DNA of 64,000 bases, from NCBI RefSeq assembly GCF_047344985.1, contig NZ_CP178861.1, positions 2,604,001-2,668,000 of the forward strand. The letters are read 5' to 3'. This document shows, in pieces, positions 50,273 through 58,559 of the stretch. Under the pieces are notes generated by a model, which made no database searches, was not told the origin of the DNA, and saw nothing but the letters and a program-made list of their open reading frames with translations. Both the position numbers and the translations under genes were made by a program. The stretch is from Bdellovibrio sp047344985. Lineage in GTDB: Bacteria; Bdellovibrionota; Bdellovibrionia; Bdellovibrionales; Bdellovibrionaceae. Every line of letters begins with the position of its first letter. Within the stretch, counting starts at the first letter, position 1.

Positions 50273-52801
50273 GTGAAAACTTTTTTAGAACGTCTTCTCT
50301 TCACATTGCTCGTACCGTTTTTGGTGAATTGCCAACTCGATGCCCACTTGCAAAGTTCTCTTTCAATTCCTTCATTGACAACGCCGCCTCTTCCCTTAGC
50401 AAAGTCTTCCGTGTATTCAGGAGAGTCCATTTCATTGCAGACTCTTTTTGCAACCGACGAATATACCAATTACGTCGTCTCAAGTCCTGATGGATACTAT
50501 GATTCAGCCAGCAACTCTTTAGTCATTCCCAAAAACCTAAGTAGCAAAACCACCGAACTTATTTTGACCTCTGCCGATGGAGAAACAAAGAAAGTCACGG
50601 TAAACATATTAGGCCTTGATGAATCTTTTGTGATGGAAACTCCGCAAACTTATGGAGATCAAAATTATCCAACTTCAGGTACAAAACTTTCGGATGGAAC
50701 GCTATTGATTGGGACCATCATTGTCGATTCCGCGGGAGGTTGGGAGTGGACCGTCGTTCAACGAAGCTCTGATAACGGAATTACTTGGAATGTAGCCGAT
50801 CACTATCAGCCCTACAACGAGGGCGAGGCCCACATCTTGTCTATGTCCAGTCACTTGAACTCCGCTTATTCATGCGGATACCAATGGGATTCTGATAATT
50901 ACGATGCTATTCATTGGTATGTCAGGCGATCAACCGACAGTGGGCTCACATGGACGTCTGCCGATGTAGATACAGAGTTAGATATCGAAAGTTTATGCCA
51001 ATCCACTGCGACGTCACCTTCTACGGGATATGTTTACGCCGCTGGGTACGATTCCCGAGGCCCCGGCGACACCCATCGTTGGGTTCTCAAAGAAAGTAAG
51101 GATCAGGGGCAAACTTGGTCCATCATCTACACTCAAGATGTAAACACCTATAATGCCCAAATCCTGCATGTGCGAGTGGCTCCTGATAACACTATTTGGT
51201 TCATTGCTCAAAACGCTTCTAGTAAAGCCGTTTTATATAAAGGGACTTTTGCAACATCATGGTCATTTACAGACATGAACGTGGAATTAGGCAACGTGGC
51301 GACTTCCAATTATCAAGGTTACGGCGAGCTGCAAATCATCAACAATACAACGGCCTATCTTTCTTCAAATTTTGGAAGCTACAGTTGGAACATCAAACGG
51401 ACTACCGATGGTGGCGTGACCTGGGCAGAAATCTACAACTACGGTTCCACATCAACTAAGGTCGGCGAAGTTGAAGTTTTAAGCGACGGCACAATAGTTT
51501 CCATAGGCACCTACTATCCTCCCGGTTGGCCTGCTCCTAATCCAGAAATAAAAATAGTCCGCAGCACAGATGGCGGGAATACATGGTCCACGTCAACACT
51601 GAAGTCAGGAAGCCACGTTAACGGCTGCCTCCTATTTCCAGGAACAAGCAATGGCGTTCATGCAATAGCCAGCTTCTATTACTATGCTCTCAACTTTTAT
51701 TCGACTGACAGTGGTGCCACATGGTCAGAAAGAGACTTCATTGCTTATACCGAAAAATTTTATAATGAAATCACTAAGCTCCTTGTCCTCCCGTCGGGCC
51801 GCTATCTTAGCGTGGGATGGCTGGGTTCTTTATCAAAATCCAATAGTAATAATCCTTGGTTTACCGGAATCAGCTCTGACAAAGGAAAGACATGGAGTTC
51901 ATCGGATCTCTTCGTAGACCCTACACGTGTATTTTCAACGGTCGATGCTGCCTACGACAAGCTTGGAAACATCTATGTTCTGGGCAGGTCTGGACCCTCC
52001 GCGCTCGTTCGTAAAAGTTCAGACGGAGGACAAAGTTGGGCTTACGTGGAACAATACACTCATCCAACCTATCCATCGGAGCCATTTCAATGGTCTACGC
52101 AAGGACGCCTGGTTGTCGATCAAAACAACAATTTATATTACGGTGCATTTTATGGATATTCTTCCAACGGCTTTGTGGAAATACGAAAAGGTTCACCGAG
52201 TGGCGCAATGTGGAGTACAGTAAGCACATTCCCACAAAACACCAGTAATACATATTTTGGTCTTGATGATCTTAAAGTCGACAAGAACAATGTCTTATGG
52301 CTCTCGGGACGGGAATCCAATCCTGTCTCGGAAAGAATTCTCTATAAATCCGTCGATGGCGGAGTTACTTGGAATGAAGTCCGTCGAGAACCCAACACCA
52401 CTTCTAACCCTTATGAAGAAATCGCTTTTGACTCAAATGGAAATATCTATTTGAAGCAACAAACACAGATTCAAAAAAGTGAGGACGGAGGTTTAACGTG
52501 GACGACTATCATGGATTCCACCTACACACCAAAGAGTCTTCTTGTGACTACAAGTAATAAAATTTTTGTTTTAACTTCCGACAATAAGATACTGAAGCTC
52601 GGCAATGACGGAAGTTGGTTACTTATTAACGACCAAGTATCTTTAATGACTGCCCAAGGACATAATTATATATATTCTTATGAATATGATTCGCTCGCAT
52701 TATATCAACTTGATTCAGAGACTGTCGGAGTCCACACCCATTACGCTGAGGCTAAAGTTGGTCACGTCGACTTTATTAAGACAATTAAAATTTCCGACTA
52801 A
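50273..52801 (+). CDS. Secreted Asp-box (BNR) beta-propeller protein, probable lipoprotein
   Basis: An 842-residue protein from a GTG start. The N-terminus (KTFLERLLFTLLVPFLVNC) looks like a lipoprotein signal with a non-standard lipobox (LVNC). Residues 45-115 form a small beta domain. The rest has at least ten Asp-boxes of the form S-x-D-x-G-x-T-W (SSDNGITW, STDSGLTW, TTDGGVTW, STDGGNTW, SSDKGKTW, SVDGGVTW, SEDGGLTW). These mark blades of sialidase- or sortilin-type propellers; the number suggests more than one propeller. The sialidase Arg triad and FRIP motif are not evident, so a binding role is more likely than glycan cleavage. AT-richer codon use than the neighbours. Confidence 0.8.
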   Translation: MKTFLERLLFTLLVPFLVNCQLDAHLQSSLSIPSLTTPPLPLAKSSVYSGESISLQTLFATDEYTNYVVSSPDGYYDSASNSLVIPKNLSSKTTELILTSADGETKKVTVNILGLDESFVMETPQTYGDQNYPTSGTKLSDGTLLIGTIIVDSAGGWEWTVVQRSSDNGITWNVADHYQPYNEGEAHILSMSSHLNSAYSCGYQWDSDNYDAIHWYVRRSTDSGLTWTSADVDTELDIESLCQSTATSPSTGYVYAAGYDSRGPGDTHRWVLKESKDQGQTWSIIYTQDVNTYNAQILHVRVAPDNTIWFIAQNASSKAVLYKGTFATSWSFTDMNVELGNVATSNYQGYGELQIINNTTAYLSSNFGSYSWNIKRTTDGGVTWAEIYNYGSTSTKVGEVEVLSDGTIVSIGTYYPPGWPAPNPEIKIVRSTDGGNTWSTSTLKSGSHVNGCLLFPGTSNGVHAIASFYYYALNFYSTDSGATWSERDFIAYTEKFYNEITKLLVLPSGRYLSVGWLGSLSKSNSNNPWFTGISSDKGKTWSSSDLFVDPTRVFSTVDAAYDKLGNIYVLGRSGPSALVRKSSDGGQSWAYVEQYTHPTYPSEPFQWSTQGRLVVDQNNNLYYGAFYGYSSNGFVEIRKGSPSGAMWSTVSTFPQNTSNTYFGLDDLKVDKNNVLWLSGRESNPVSERILYKSVDGGVTWNEVRREPNTTSNPYEEIAFDSNGNIYLKQQTQIQKSEDGGLTWTTIMDSTYTPKSLLVTTSNKIFVLTSDNKILKLGNDGSWLLINDQVSLMTAQGHNYIYSYEYDSLALYQLDSETVGVHTHYAEAKVGHVDFIKTIKISD

Positions 52802-52829
52802 TCCTGGGCCCTTTGTTTTCAGAAACAAA

Positions 52830-53255
52830 CTAACGACATAACGACTGCAAGACTGTCCAAGCCGGTTTCACTGCAGGTTCTTGCGGAGCTTCTTCGGCCG
52901 TAGGTTCATATTGGCTAAGAAGGTCATTCTCGTATTTTAGACATTCTTTCTTTTTGAATTTTCCCTGCGATGGCAAGGATTCTAGAACAGACACTATAAG
53001 ATCCATGTGCGATTCGTCCAAGGCTCCTTGAGGGGCGCTGTTTTCACGGAGAGATTTGATCTGCTCCAAAACACGGTTCATCGCGCTGTATTTTTCTTTG
53101 GTGTTCTTCGCCTTGACCACTTCTTTTTCTAATAGCTCTGCGTAGCTATCCACTTGTTGACGCAAGCTGCGTGAACTGCGAACGGGAACTTCGATAGCCG
53201 CGTGAGCATCCAAGACCAAGAACCATATCGAGAATAACAAAATAACGGGTTTCAT
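52830..53255 (-). CDS. Small exported protein, Cys-paired family, member 1
   Basis: A 141-residue protein with signal peptide MKPVILLFSIWFLVLDAHA. The frame opens further upstream to 53570, but ATG 53255 has a strong SD (GGGAGG, 5 bases upstream) and starts the signal peptide. The helical middle is followed by a 37-residue C-terminal block, from CLKYENDLLSQYEP to VLQSLCR. It aligns without gaps to the protein at 53999-54469 (C..Y......EP.AE..P..PA.......C). The two Cys probably form a disulphide. Unknown function; paralogy suggests a tandem duplication around the plus-strand gene at 53365. Confidence 0.75.
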   Translation of the reverse strand: MKPVILLFSIWFLVLDAHAAIEVPVRSSRSLRQQVDSYAELLEKEVVKAKNTKEKYSAMNRVLEQIKSLRENSAPQGALDESHMDLIVSVLESLPSQGKFKKKECLKYENDLLSQYEPTAEEAPQEPAVKPAWTVLQSLCR

Positions 53256-53364
53256 GCTCACCTCCCGTCCTTTTATCTTATGTTCTGACGATTTTTTCAA
53301 TCTCGACTGTGTCCTTAAGCCAAATACTGATACTTTTTTAATCAAGTATGTTTGAGGAACCACA

Positions 53365-53994
53365 ATGAAAAGCTTAATTCTTGCCTTTATTTCGTTTTTT
53401 TCACTTGTATTGACAATGACAAACACTGCTTCAGCTTCCGCGTCTGCCGACGCTACAGCACTGCCGGCTGCCGCCGCTTCAGCTTCCGCGGCTGCCGCCG
53501 AGAAAATGGACATGACGTGTATCACGGAGTTTCCGACAACTAGCTTTGCCATTCGTGAAGTGGGTGACACTGTGATTGTCGAGGTTTTCCATCACAATGG
53601 TCCTCGTTATATGCCCGTCTTTGACGGTCTTGCGACTCCTAGTGATATCGCAAAGCTCAATGCCAAAGCTCAGACTTTGACAGCACTTCCGACAATTCAG
53701 CGCTTTGAGTGGCCTCGTTCTAAATGTCGAATTCAAGGGACTATGATTGAATCCTGCTTTGGCACAACGGAAGAACAGGATCAAAACGGATTCAAAGTGA
53801 AAGGCTGGTCTTTCTATTCGTCTTTAGTAACAGAAACGAGTTTCGCGGGAACCTACAACTCTTATAAGCTTGCTTTAGATTTAACAATTGATGGACAAAG
53901 TTATTCGATGCCGATGAAATACGCAGAGAATGAATGCAGTCCGGATTCTTTGATGGCAAGAGAGTTGAGAACTAAATCCCAACTCTCCAAATAG
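53365..53994 (+). CDS. Exported protein of unknown function with Ala/Ser-rich N-terminus
   Basis: A 209-residue protein. Signal peptide MKSLILAFISFFSLVLTMTNTASA, then an Ala/Ser-rich segment to about residue 47 (ADATALPAAAASASAAAAE). A beta-rich domain follows with four Cys (TCITEF, SKCRI, ESCFG, ENECSP), likely two disulphides. No recognised family. SD GAGGAA, 6 bases upstream of the ATG. It lies between the two Cys-paired minus-strand paralogues. Its N-terminal coding region covers part of an open frame on the minus strand, which I do not call. Confidence 0.72.
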   Translation: MKSLILAFISFFSLVLTMTNTASASASADATALPAAAASASAAAAEKMDMTCITEFPTTSFAIREVGDTVIVEVFHHNGPRYMPVFDGLATPSDIAKLNAKAQTLTALPTIQRFEWPRSKCRIQGTMIESCFGTTEEQDQNGFKVKGWSFYSSLVTETSFAGTYNSYKLALDLTIDGQSYSMPMKYAENECSPDSLMARELRTKSQLSK

Positions 53995-53998
53995 AAAA

Positions 53999-54469
53999 TT
54001 AAGAACAAATACCTTCAATAATTTGATAGGAACGCTTCAGAGCCGGATGCGAAGGCATTTTTTCCGCGTAAGGCTCAAAGTCATTCATCACACGCGCTTT
54101 GTATTCGGGGCATTTCTCGACAGAGAAATGAGGATCTTGTGCCACGTGCTCTAAAGATTCTGTCGCATAATCCAAATAAACTTCTTTGTCCACTGTTTGC
54201 AAGGCGCTTTGTTTGCGCACTTCTGCAATCGTCGACAGAGTTTCTTTTAAAATTTCTACTTTTTCACTCGCCGGCATACGTGAATGAACTTTTCTATTAA
54301 GGCCATTGAGGTTCATGTCCACGGTTTGCACCACATTGCTGACAGCCATCACTTGTGCTGCAGAGTCACCACCTGGCGAGAAAGGCGCTCTCACATGAAA
54401 AGAGAAAGCGGATGTCACTAGAACTGCGGAAACCGCTCCTAGAACTGTAAGTATTGATCTGCTGTACAT
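53999..54469 (-). CDS. Small exported protein, Cys-paired family, member 2
   Basis: A 156-residue protein with a signal-like N-terminus (SRSILTVLGAVSAVLVTSAFSF). The helical middle is followed by the 37-residue block from CPEYKARVMNDFEP to QIIEGICS, aligned without gaps to member 1 at 52830. Its start lies 31 bases inside the upstream lysozyme-like gene, so translation is coupled and the two proteins probably act together. A periplasmic partner or inhibitor of that enzyme is a reasonable but untested idea. Confidence 0.72.
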   Translation of the reverse strand: MYSRSILTVLGAVSAVLVTSAFSFHVRAPFSPGGDSAAQVMAVSNVVQTVDMNLNGLNRKVHSRMPASEKVEILKETLSTIAEVRKQSALQTVDKEVYLDYATESLEHVAQDPHFSVEKCPEYKARVMNDFEPYAEKMPSHPALKRSYQIIEGICS

Positions 54470-56064
54470 ACTCTTGCTCCCATTTCTTTTTCCAATTGTT
54501 TGTGCTTAGCTGCCACGAAACTCAAGTACCCTGGTGCGCCACCGGCACTCGTGTCAGTGATGATCGAATACGCGTGGGCGATTCTCATATACTCTGGCAA
54601 CGTCAACTCGTCAGACTTTGCAAACACCGCCTGCAAAAGAGGATGACGATACTTATCGTATTTCACTTTAAGCTCGTTGATTTTCTTCTGCTTATCTTCA
54701 GCAGAAAGTTTTTGATTGTCGTTAATAGCTTTCACTTCTTTTTGCACGTAAGGACGCAGTTCTTTATATGTTTTTTGCGCTTTATTTGCATCAAGACCTA
54801 ATTCGCGAAGAACTTCCAAAGACGTCATCGCTTTATCAAACTCCGCTGCGTCGTCAGAACCCAGACCACGCCAGTATGTTGGAAGATTTGTGACAATCGC
54901 CCACTTGCCTGTGCTGACGTTTTGGAAATCGACGTCTGCATCTTTAAGATACTTCTGTTTTGCTTCTCGTTGTTTAATGAAGTTCTCTAAATAAATTTTA
55001 CCACTGCGAATACCGGCATTAAATCCTAGAGAAACGATCATCTGCTTGATCACTGCGCTCGATGCATGAGTTGCACCGAGCTTACGAAGACGTTCGACGA
55101 AATTTCCTGCGCCGATATAACCGTTGTAGTCTTCACCATCTCTAAAAGCTCTGCCATTAATAGTGTCATTACCCGCAGAGAAACTAATGCCCGTCGCATT
55201 TTTAAGCATGCTGCGATAGAAAATACCTGTGAATAAAACGTTCTTTAATGGATTTGCTGGCATTGTCATCACGATACAGCGATTGCTGGAAGACCACGGA
55301 GTATAACAATCCGCATCTGAGGCTTCGCCCGAGAAACAAAGTTTTTGTCCTTTAGGAACGTCGATTTGATAAGCGCTTTTTTCTGCAATGATTCTTTTGC
55401 AAGATTCTTTATTCGATTTTGCAATCTCTTTCACATACCAATCAAGAGCCGAGGGATTTGTTGAAATACCATCATAGCGCATAAACACTTCGCGCAGAGC
55501 ACTCACCGTCAACTGCCCCACCCCGGCATCAAAGCCGCCGCCCAGTGTATTCACATGCAAACCGCTTTCGTTATAAAGCTTCGGCAAAAGTTCTTTCACC
55601 GGAATATTTAAACAATCACCGACGTCCACCAATGAATTGTAAACACTGTTCACGTAAGACTCAGTCACACACGGAGGCTGAAATCCCGCCGCATCGGCCC
55701 CTTTTGTTGGAGACAATAAAGCTTGTCCTTCCTCATTACGACACTGCGACATCGCTGTGGATTTTGAATTTAAAGGAATGAAGTTTTGCATAATAAAGGA
55801 AACGCATTCCTTGGGAGGGTTACCGCGGCTCACTTGTGCTTGCGAACGGTTTCCAGCGTAAACAGCAGACATCTTTTTAAGATCTTTTAAAAAGTAGTTA
55901 CGGGCAGGTCCACACTGTTCCGCATTTTCAAAAGCTCCTTTAGATGCAAGCTCCGATGTTCCTGCAACTTCTTTTGAGTCCACGGAAAATCCGTACCACC
56001 CAAACGCTGCAAAAGTAAAAAAGCAAAATGCGTAAACCCAGAAGGATGCCTTAGACTGCTTCAC
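54439..56064 (-). CDS. Membrane-anchored lysozyme/lytic-transglycosylase-like protein
   Basis: A 541-residue protein from a GTG start (SD AAAGGAG, 5 bases upstream). One N-terminal helix (FWVYAFCFFTFAAFGWYGF) anchors it to the inner membrane or is a signal. Residues 155-190 read LYNESGLHVNTLGGG, then FDAGVGQLTVSAL. This is the pattern of a lysozyme-like fold: catalytic Glu166 in ESG, then G.GQL. A later SLGFNAG (about residue 350) resembles the SLT NAG motif. The remaining parts are helical, with a Lys-rich coil near 430-460. Many Cys suggest disulphides in the periplasm. Predicted peptidoglycan cutting enzyme, not closely matching a named family. Coupled to the small Cys-paired gene downstream. 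Confidence 0.68.
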   Translation of the reverse strand: MKQSKASFWVYAFCFFTFAAFGWYGFSVDSKEVAGTSELASKGAFENAEQCGPARNYFLKDLKKMSAVYAGNRSQAQVSRGNPPKECVSFIMQNFIPLNSKSTAMSQCRNEEGQALLSPTKGADAAGFQPPCVTESYVNSVYNSLVDVGDCLNIPVKELLPKLYNESGLHVNTLGGGFDAGVGQLTVSALREVFMRYDGISTNPSALDWYVKEIAKSNKESCKRIIAEKSAYQIDVPKGQKLCFSGEASDADCYTPWSSSNRCIVMTMPANPLKNVLFTGIFYRSMLKNATGISFSAGNDTINGRAFRDGEDYNGYIGAGNFVERLRKLGATHASSAVIKQMIVSLGFNAGIRSGKIYLENFIKQREAKQKYLKDADVDFQNVSTGKWAIVTNLPTYWRGLGSDDAAEFDKAMTSLEVLRELGLDANKAQKTYKELRPYVQKEVKAINDNQKLSAEDKQKKINELKVKYDKYRHPLLQAVFAKSDELTLPEYMRIAHAYSIITDTSAGGAPGYLSFVAAKHKQLEKEMGARVCTADQYLQF

Positions 56065-56094
56065 GTCTTCTCCTTTATAAAAAACATCAACTTC

Positions 56095-56122
56095 TTATCT
56101 GTTTATTTCTGTAAAAACTGAA
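56095..56122 (-). promoter_or_regulatory. Possible FliA-like promoter of the lysozyme-like gene
   Basis: Minus strand TTCAGTTT (6/8) - 12 bases - ACAGATAA (6/8), 30 bases before the GTG. It is divergent from the stronger FliA-like promoter at 56128. Confidence 0.35.
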
Positions 56123-56127
56123 CGTCC

Positions 56128-56154
56128 TAAAGTCCAGTTCCAGGATACCGATAA
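56128..56154 (+). promoter_or_regulatory. FliA-like promoter of the lipoprotein-MAT fibre 3 unit
   Basis: TAAAGTCC (6/8) - 11 bases - ACCGATAA (7/8), the consensus spacing. The -10 ends 8 bases before ATG 56163, which has no SD. Best sigma-28 match in the window. Confidence 0.7.
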
Positions 56155-56162
56155 GTTGATTA

Positions 56163-56435
56163 ATGAGATCTCACATTTTAAAAGCCGCATTTTTGTCGCT
56201 TCTTTTGGCTGGGTGTTCTGATGTCACACCCCAGGTCAGCATTTTGCGAAAAATTCCGGGGCCCGAGCAAAGCAAGGTTCAAAGTCCCCCCGTTGAAACA
56301 GAGCTTGCCAGCATCGGTGTCTCAACTTCGACCACGGGTTATCAGCTTAAGGCCGTTGTTTCAAAAGAGAACAAAACCTCGACCTCTGTTTCAGCGAACG
56401 GTTATAAGCTCGTCCTGGATACACAGGCCGAGTAA
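56163..56435 (+). CDS. Small lipoprotein
   Basis: A 90-residue protein. The N-terminus RSHILKAAFLSLLLAGC ends in a perfect lipobox (LAGC) with Ser at +2, which by the E. coli rule points to the outer membrane. The mature part of about 70 residues is Ser/Thr/Val-rich and contains a short internal repeat (TTGYQLKAVVSKENKTST / SANGYKLVLDTQ). No family is recognised. It lies 54 bases upstream of MAT fibre 3 on the same strand and has a FliA-like promoter directly in front. It may therefore help anchor or export that fibre; this is inference. Confidence 0.72.
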   Translation: MRSHILKAAFLSLLLAGCSDVTPQVSILRKIPGPEQSKVQSPPVETELASIGVSTSTTGYQLKAVVSKENKTSTSVSANGYKLVLDTQAE

Positions 56436-56451
56436 AATTCAGTTAAATAAC

Positions 56452-56479
56452 TAATGATTTATCCGCGTAATTCCGAATA
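56452..56479 (+). promoter_or_regulatory. FliA-like promoter of MAT fibre 3
   Basis: TAATGATT (6/8) - 12 bases - TCCGAATA (5/8). The -10 ends 10 bases before ATG 56490; only a weak TTTGGA precedes the start. Confidence 0.45.
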
Positions 56480-56489
56480 GTTATTTGGA

Positions 56490-58559
56490 ATGAAATCTCT
56501 CGGTGGGACTTTTCTTTTATTTTTAGTTCATCTTGCGTTCGCGCTCACTGCGCGAGCTGATGGCTATAATATTTCCGGAAAAATTTTAAAACCAGATGGC
56601 ACTCCCTATTCCGGCAGTGCGGTGAGCTTTCTACTTGAAGTCACAAATCCAGCCGGAACCTGCGCGCTTTATCGAGAACAGATTGTCGGCGTCGATATGT
56701 CTAACACGAAAGGCGCCTTCCACGTTGTTTTAGGAAGTGGCTCACGCATTTTTCCAACAGCCGGTGGAACAACGATCGAAAGCCTTTTCAGTAACGACTC
56801 CGTTCTTAATTGTTCTGATGGCACCACCTACACTCCCCTTGCCAATGATGAGCGCAGTATTAAAATTTCTTTTTACGATGGATCTGCGTGGCAAGCTTTT
56901 GCGCAACAACCTCTAAAATCAGTTCCCCTTTCAACCATTGCGCGAGTTTCCGGAAGTACAAAAACAATCGACACTTATTCTTCCGCTAATTTATTGCGCT
57001 CAAAAACAACGGTTCCTGAGTTGACGTCTGCTGACGTCACAAATCTTCAAGCGTTGCTTGAAGGTACGTCGACGACTTATTTAAAAACTGAAACGGATCC
57101 GACAGTAAAAGCTTTTGCAAAAACAAATCTGCCGACTTGTGCTGTGGGAACTGTTTTAAAATCCGATGGAACAGGTTTTTCTTGTGTGACTGACAATGCG
57201 GGGATGTCTTTACCTGCGGGAACGGCGGGAAAATATTTACGACATGATGGAACAAACTGGGTGGCTGCAGCTCCTACAATCGCAGATATCGCAAACCTTT
57301 CGACTCAGTTGTCAGATAAAGTAAATAAAGCGCAGATTCCTTCTTGTACTGTCAACCAAACAATGACCTACAATTCAGTGACGGATGCTTGGCAATGCTT
57401 GGATATCAATCAAGCGTTAGCTGGAGATGTCACTGGAACGCTGGCTGCCAACGTTGTTGCTAAAATCAGAAATGTCGCGGTTTCTGCAACCACACCAAGT
57501 ACAGGACAGGTTTTAAAATTTGATGGAACATCTTGGGCACCTGCCGCAGATAATGCGGGTGCTGGTGGCACGGTTACCAACGTAGCCACAGGCACTGGTT
57601 TGACAGGTGGCCCCGTTACAGGCACAGGAACAATCTCACTTGCCAATACCAGTGTGACTACCGGTACGTATGGTTCCGCAAATCAAGTCGGAAGCTTTAC
57701 AGTCGATGCTCAAGGTCGTCTCACAGCCGCAACTAACGTAAATATCTCTTTTCCTATAACTTCGGTGGCATCTAAAACAGGAGCCATCACGTTGGACTAC
57801 GGCGATATCGGAAGTGCCACTTCTAAATACATGACCTACAAACCCAATGGCATTGCGTGTGCTGATGGTCAGATATTAAGATGGCTTGCTTCTGGGACTC
57901 GGTGGGAATGTAGCACCGACACGACAGGCACAGTCACGAATGTCTCGAGCGCGAATTCCTATATCACCATTGCAAATGGAACTACGACTCCTACGATCAC
58001 GTTGAATGTCGGCACCGCTGCTGGCACCGTGGCTGCCGGAAATGATGCGCGTCTTTCAGATGCGCGAACTCCTGCAGGAGCCGCAACTGGTGACTTGGGT
58101 GGCAACTATCCATCACCGACCGTTGCGAGAATCCAGGGAGTTCCTGTTGATACATCAGCAGGACTTCAAGACGGAGATTCACTAGTGTACAATTCTACAA
58201 GCGGCAAATGGATTCTCAAACGTGCAGGTGGCTGTGAAGCCGGCTGGACACGGGTCAACAAAGGAGCTCCAATTTGTATCAAGCAGATGGATGCGACTCT
58301 TAGAACATTTGGTGCGAGCTTAATTTTATGTAGTGATGCCGGAGCAGACTTGTGTACGACAACTCAACTTGTACATGCTTGTCGTGATGGAAATAAATTG
58401 GCTCTGAACGCTACGGCGTGGACGACTTCTCTTTCTGCGGGGAACGTGGCTTTGGCCCTTAATTGCAGCTCTTCGGGAGGAGCCTACGGAGTTTCGTCAG
58501 AGGACTTATCAACAGCGCCAGTCAAGTCGTCTTACTGCTGCAAACCTGCCAGCAACTAA
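56490..58559 (+). CDS. MAT-type fibre protein 3 with Cys-rich lectin-like tip
   Basis: The shortest of the three fibres, 689 residues. Signal peptide to ARA (residue 23). N-terminal anchor domain (residues 24-155) shares ISGKILKPDG, SFLLEVTNPAG, YREQIVGVDMS and SVPLSTIARVSG with fibres 1 and 2. The shaft (200-575) has repeats such as TGTYGSANQVGSFTVDAQGR and AAGTVAAGNDARLSDARTP, also found in fibre 1. The last 110 residues (from CEAGWTRVNKG near 582) form a Cys-rich tip with LCTTTQLVHAC and YCCKP. The pattern recalls C-type-lectin or formylglycine-enzyme-like folds, common for binding tips. Each MAT protein in the window has a different tip. The stop codon overlaps the convergent gene by four bases. 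Confidence 0.82.
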   Translation: MKSLGGTFLLFLVHLAFALTARADGYNISGKILKPDGTPYSGSAVSFLLEVTNPAGTCALYREQIVGVDMSNTKGAFHVVLGSGSRIFPTAGGTTIESLFSNDSVLNCSDGTTYTPLANDERSIKISFYDGSAWQAFAQQPLKSVPLSTIARVSGSTKTIDTYSSANLLRSKTTVPELTSADVTNLQALLEGTSTTYLKTETDPTVKAFAKTNLPTCAVGTVLKSDGTGFSCVTDNAGMSLPAGTAGKYLRHDGTNWVAAAPTIADIANLSTQLSDKVNKAQIPSCTVNQTMTYNSVTDAWQCLDINQALAGDVTGTLAANVVAKIRNVAVSATTPSTGQVLKFDGTSWAPAADNAGAGGTVTNVATGTGLTGGPVTGTGTISLANTSVTTGTYGSANQVGSFTVDAQGRLTAATNVNISFPITSVASKTGAITLDYGDIGSATSKYMTYKPNGIACADGQILRWLASGTRWECSTDTTGTVTNVSSANSYITIANGTTTPTITLNVGTAAGTVAAGNDARLSDARTPAGAATGDLGGNYPSPTVARIQGVPVDTSAGLQDGDSLVYNSTSGKWILKRAGGCEAGWTRVNKGAPICIKQMDATLRTFGASLILCSDAGADLCTTTQLVHACRDGNKLALNATAWTTSLSAGNVALALNCSSSGGAYGVSSEDLSTAPVKSSYCCKPASN

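Noticed and set aside
53256..53570. Upstream extension of the minus-strand gene at 52830
   Set aside because: It covers the start of the plus-strand gene at 53365 and reads as an Ala/Glu-rich mirror of it; the SD and signal peptide support ATG 53255.
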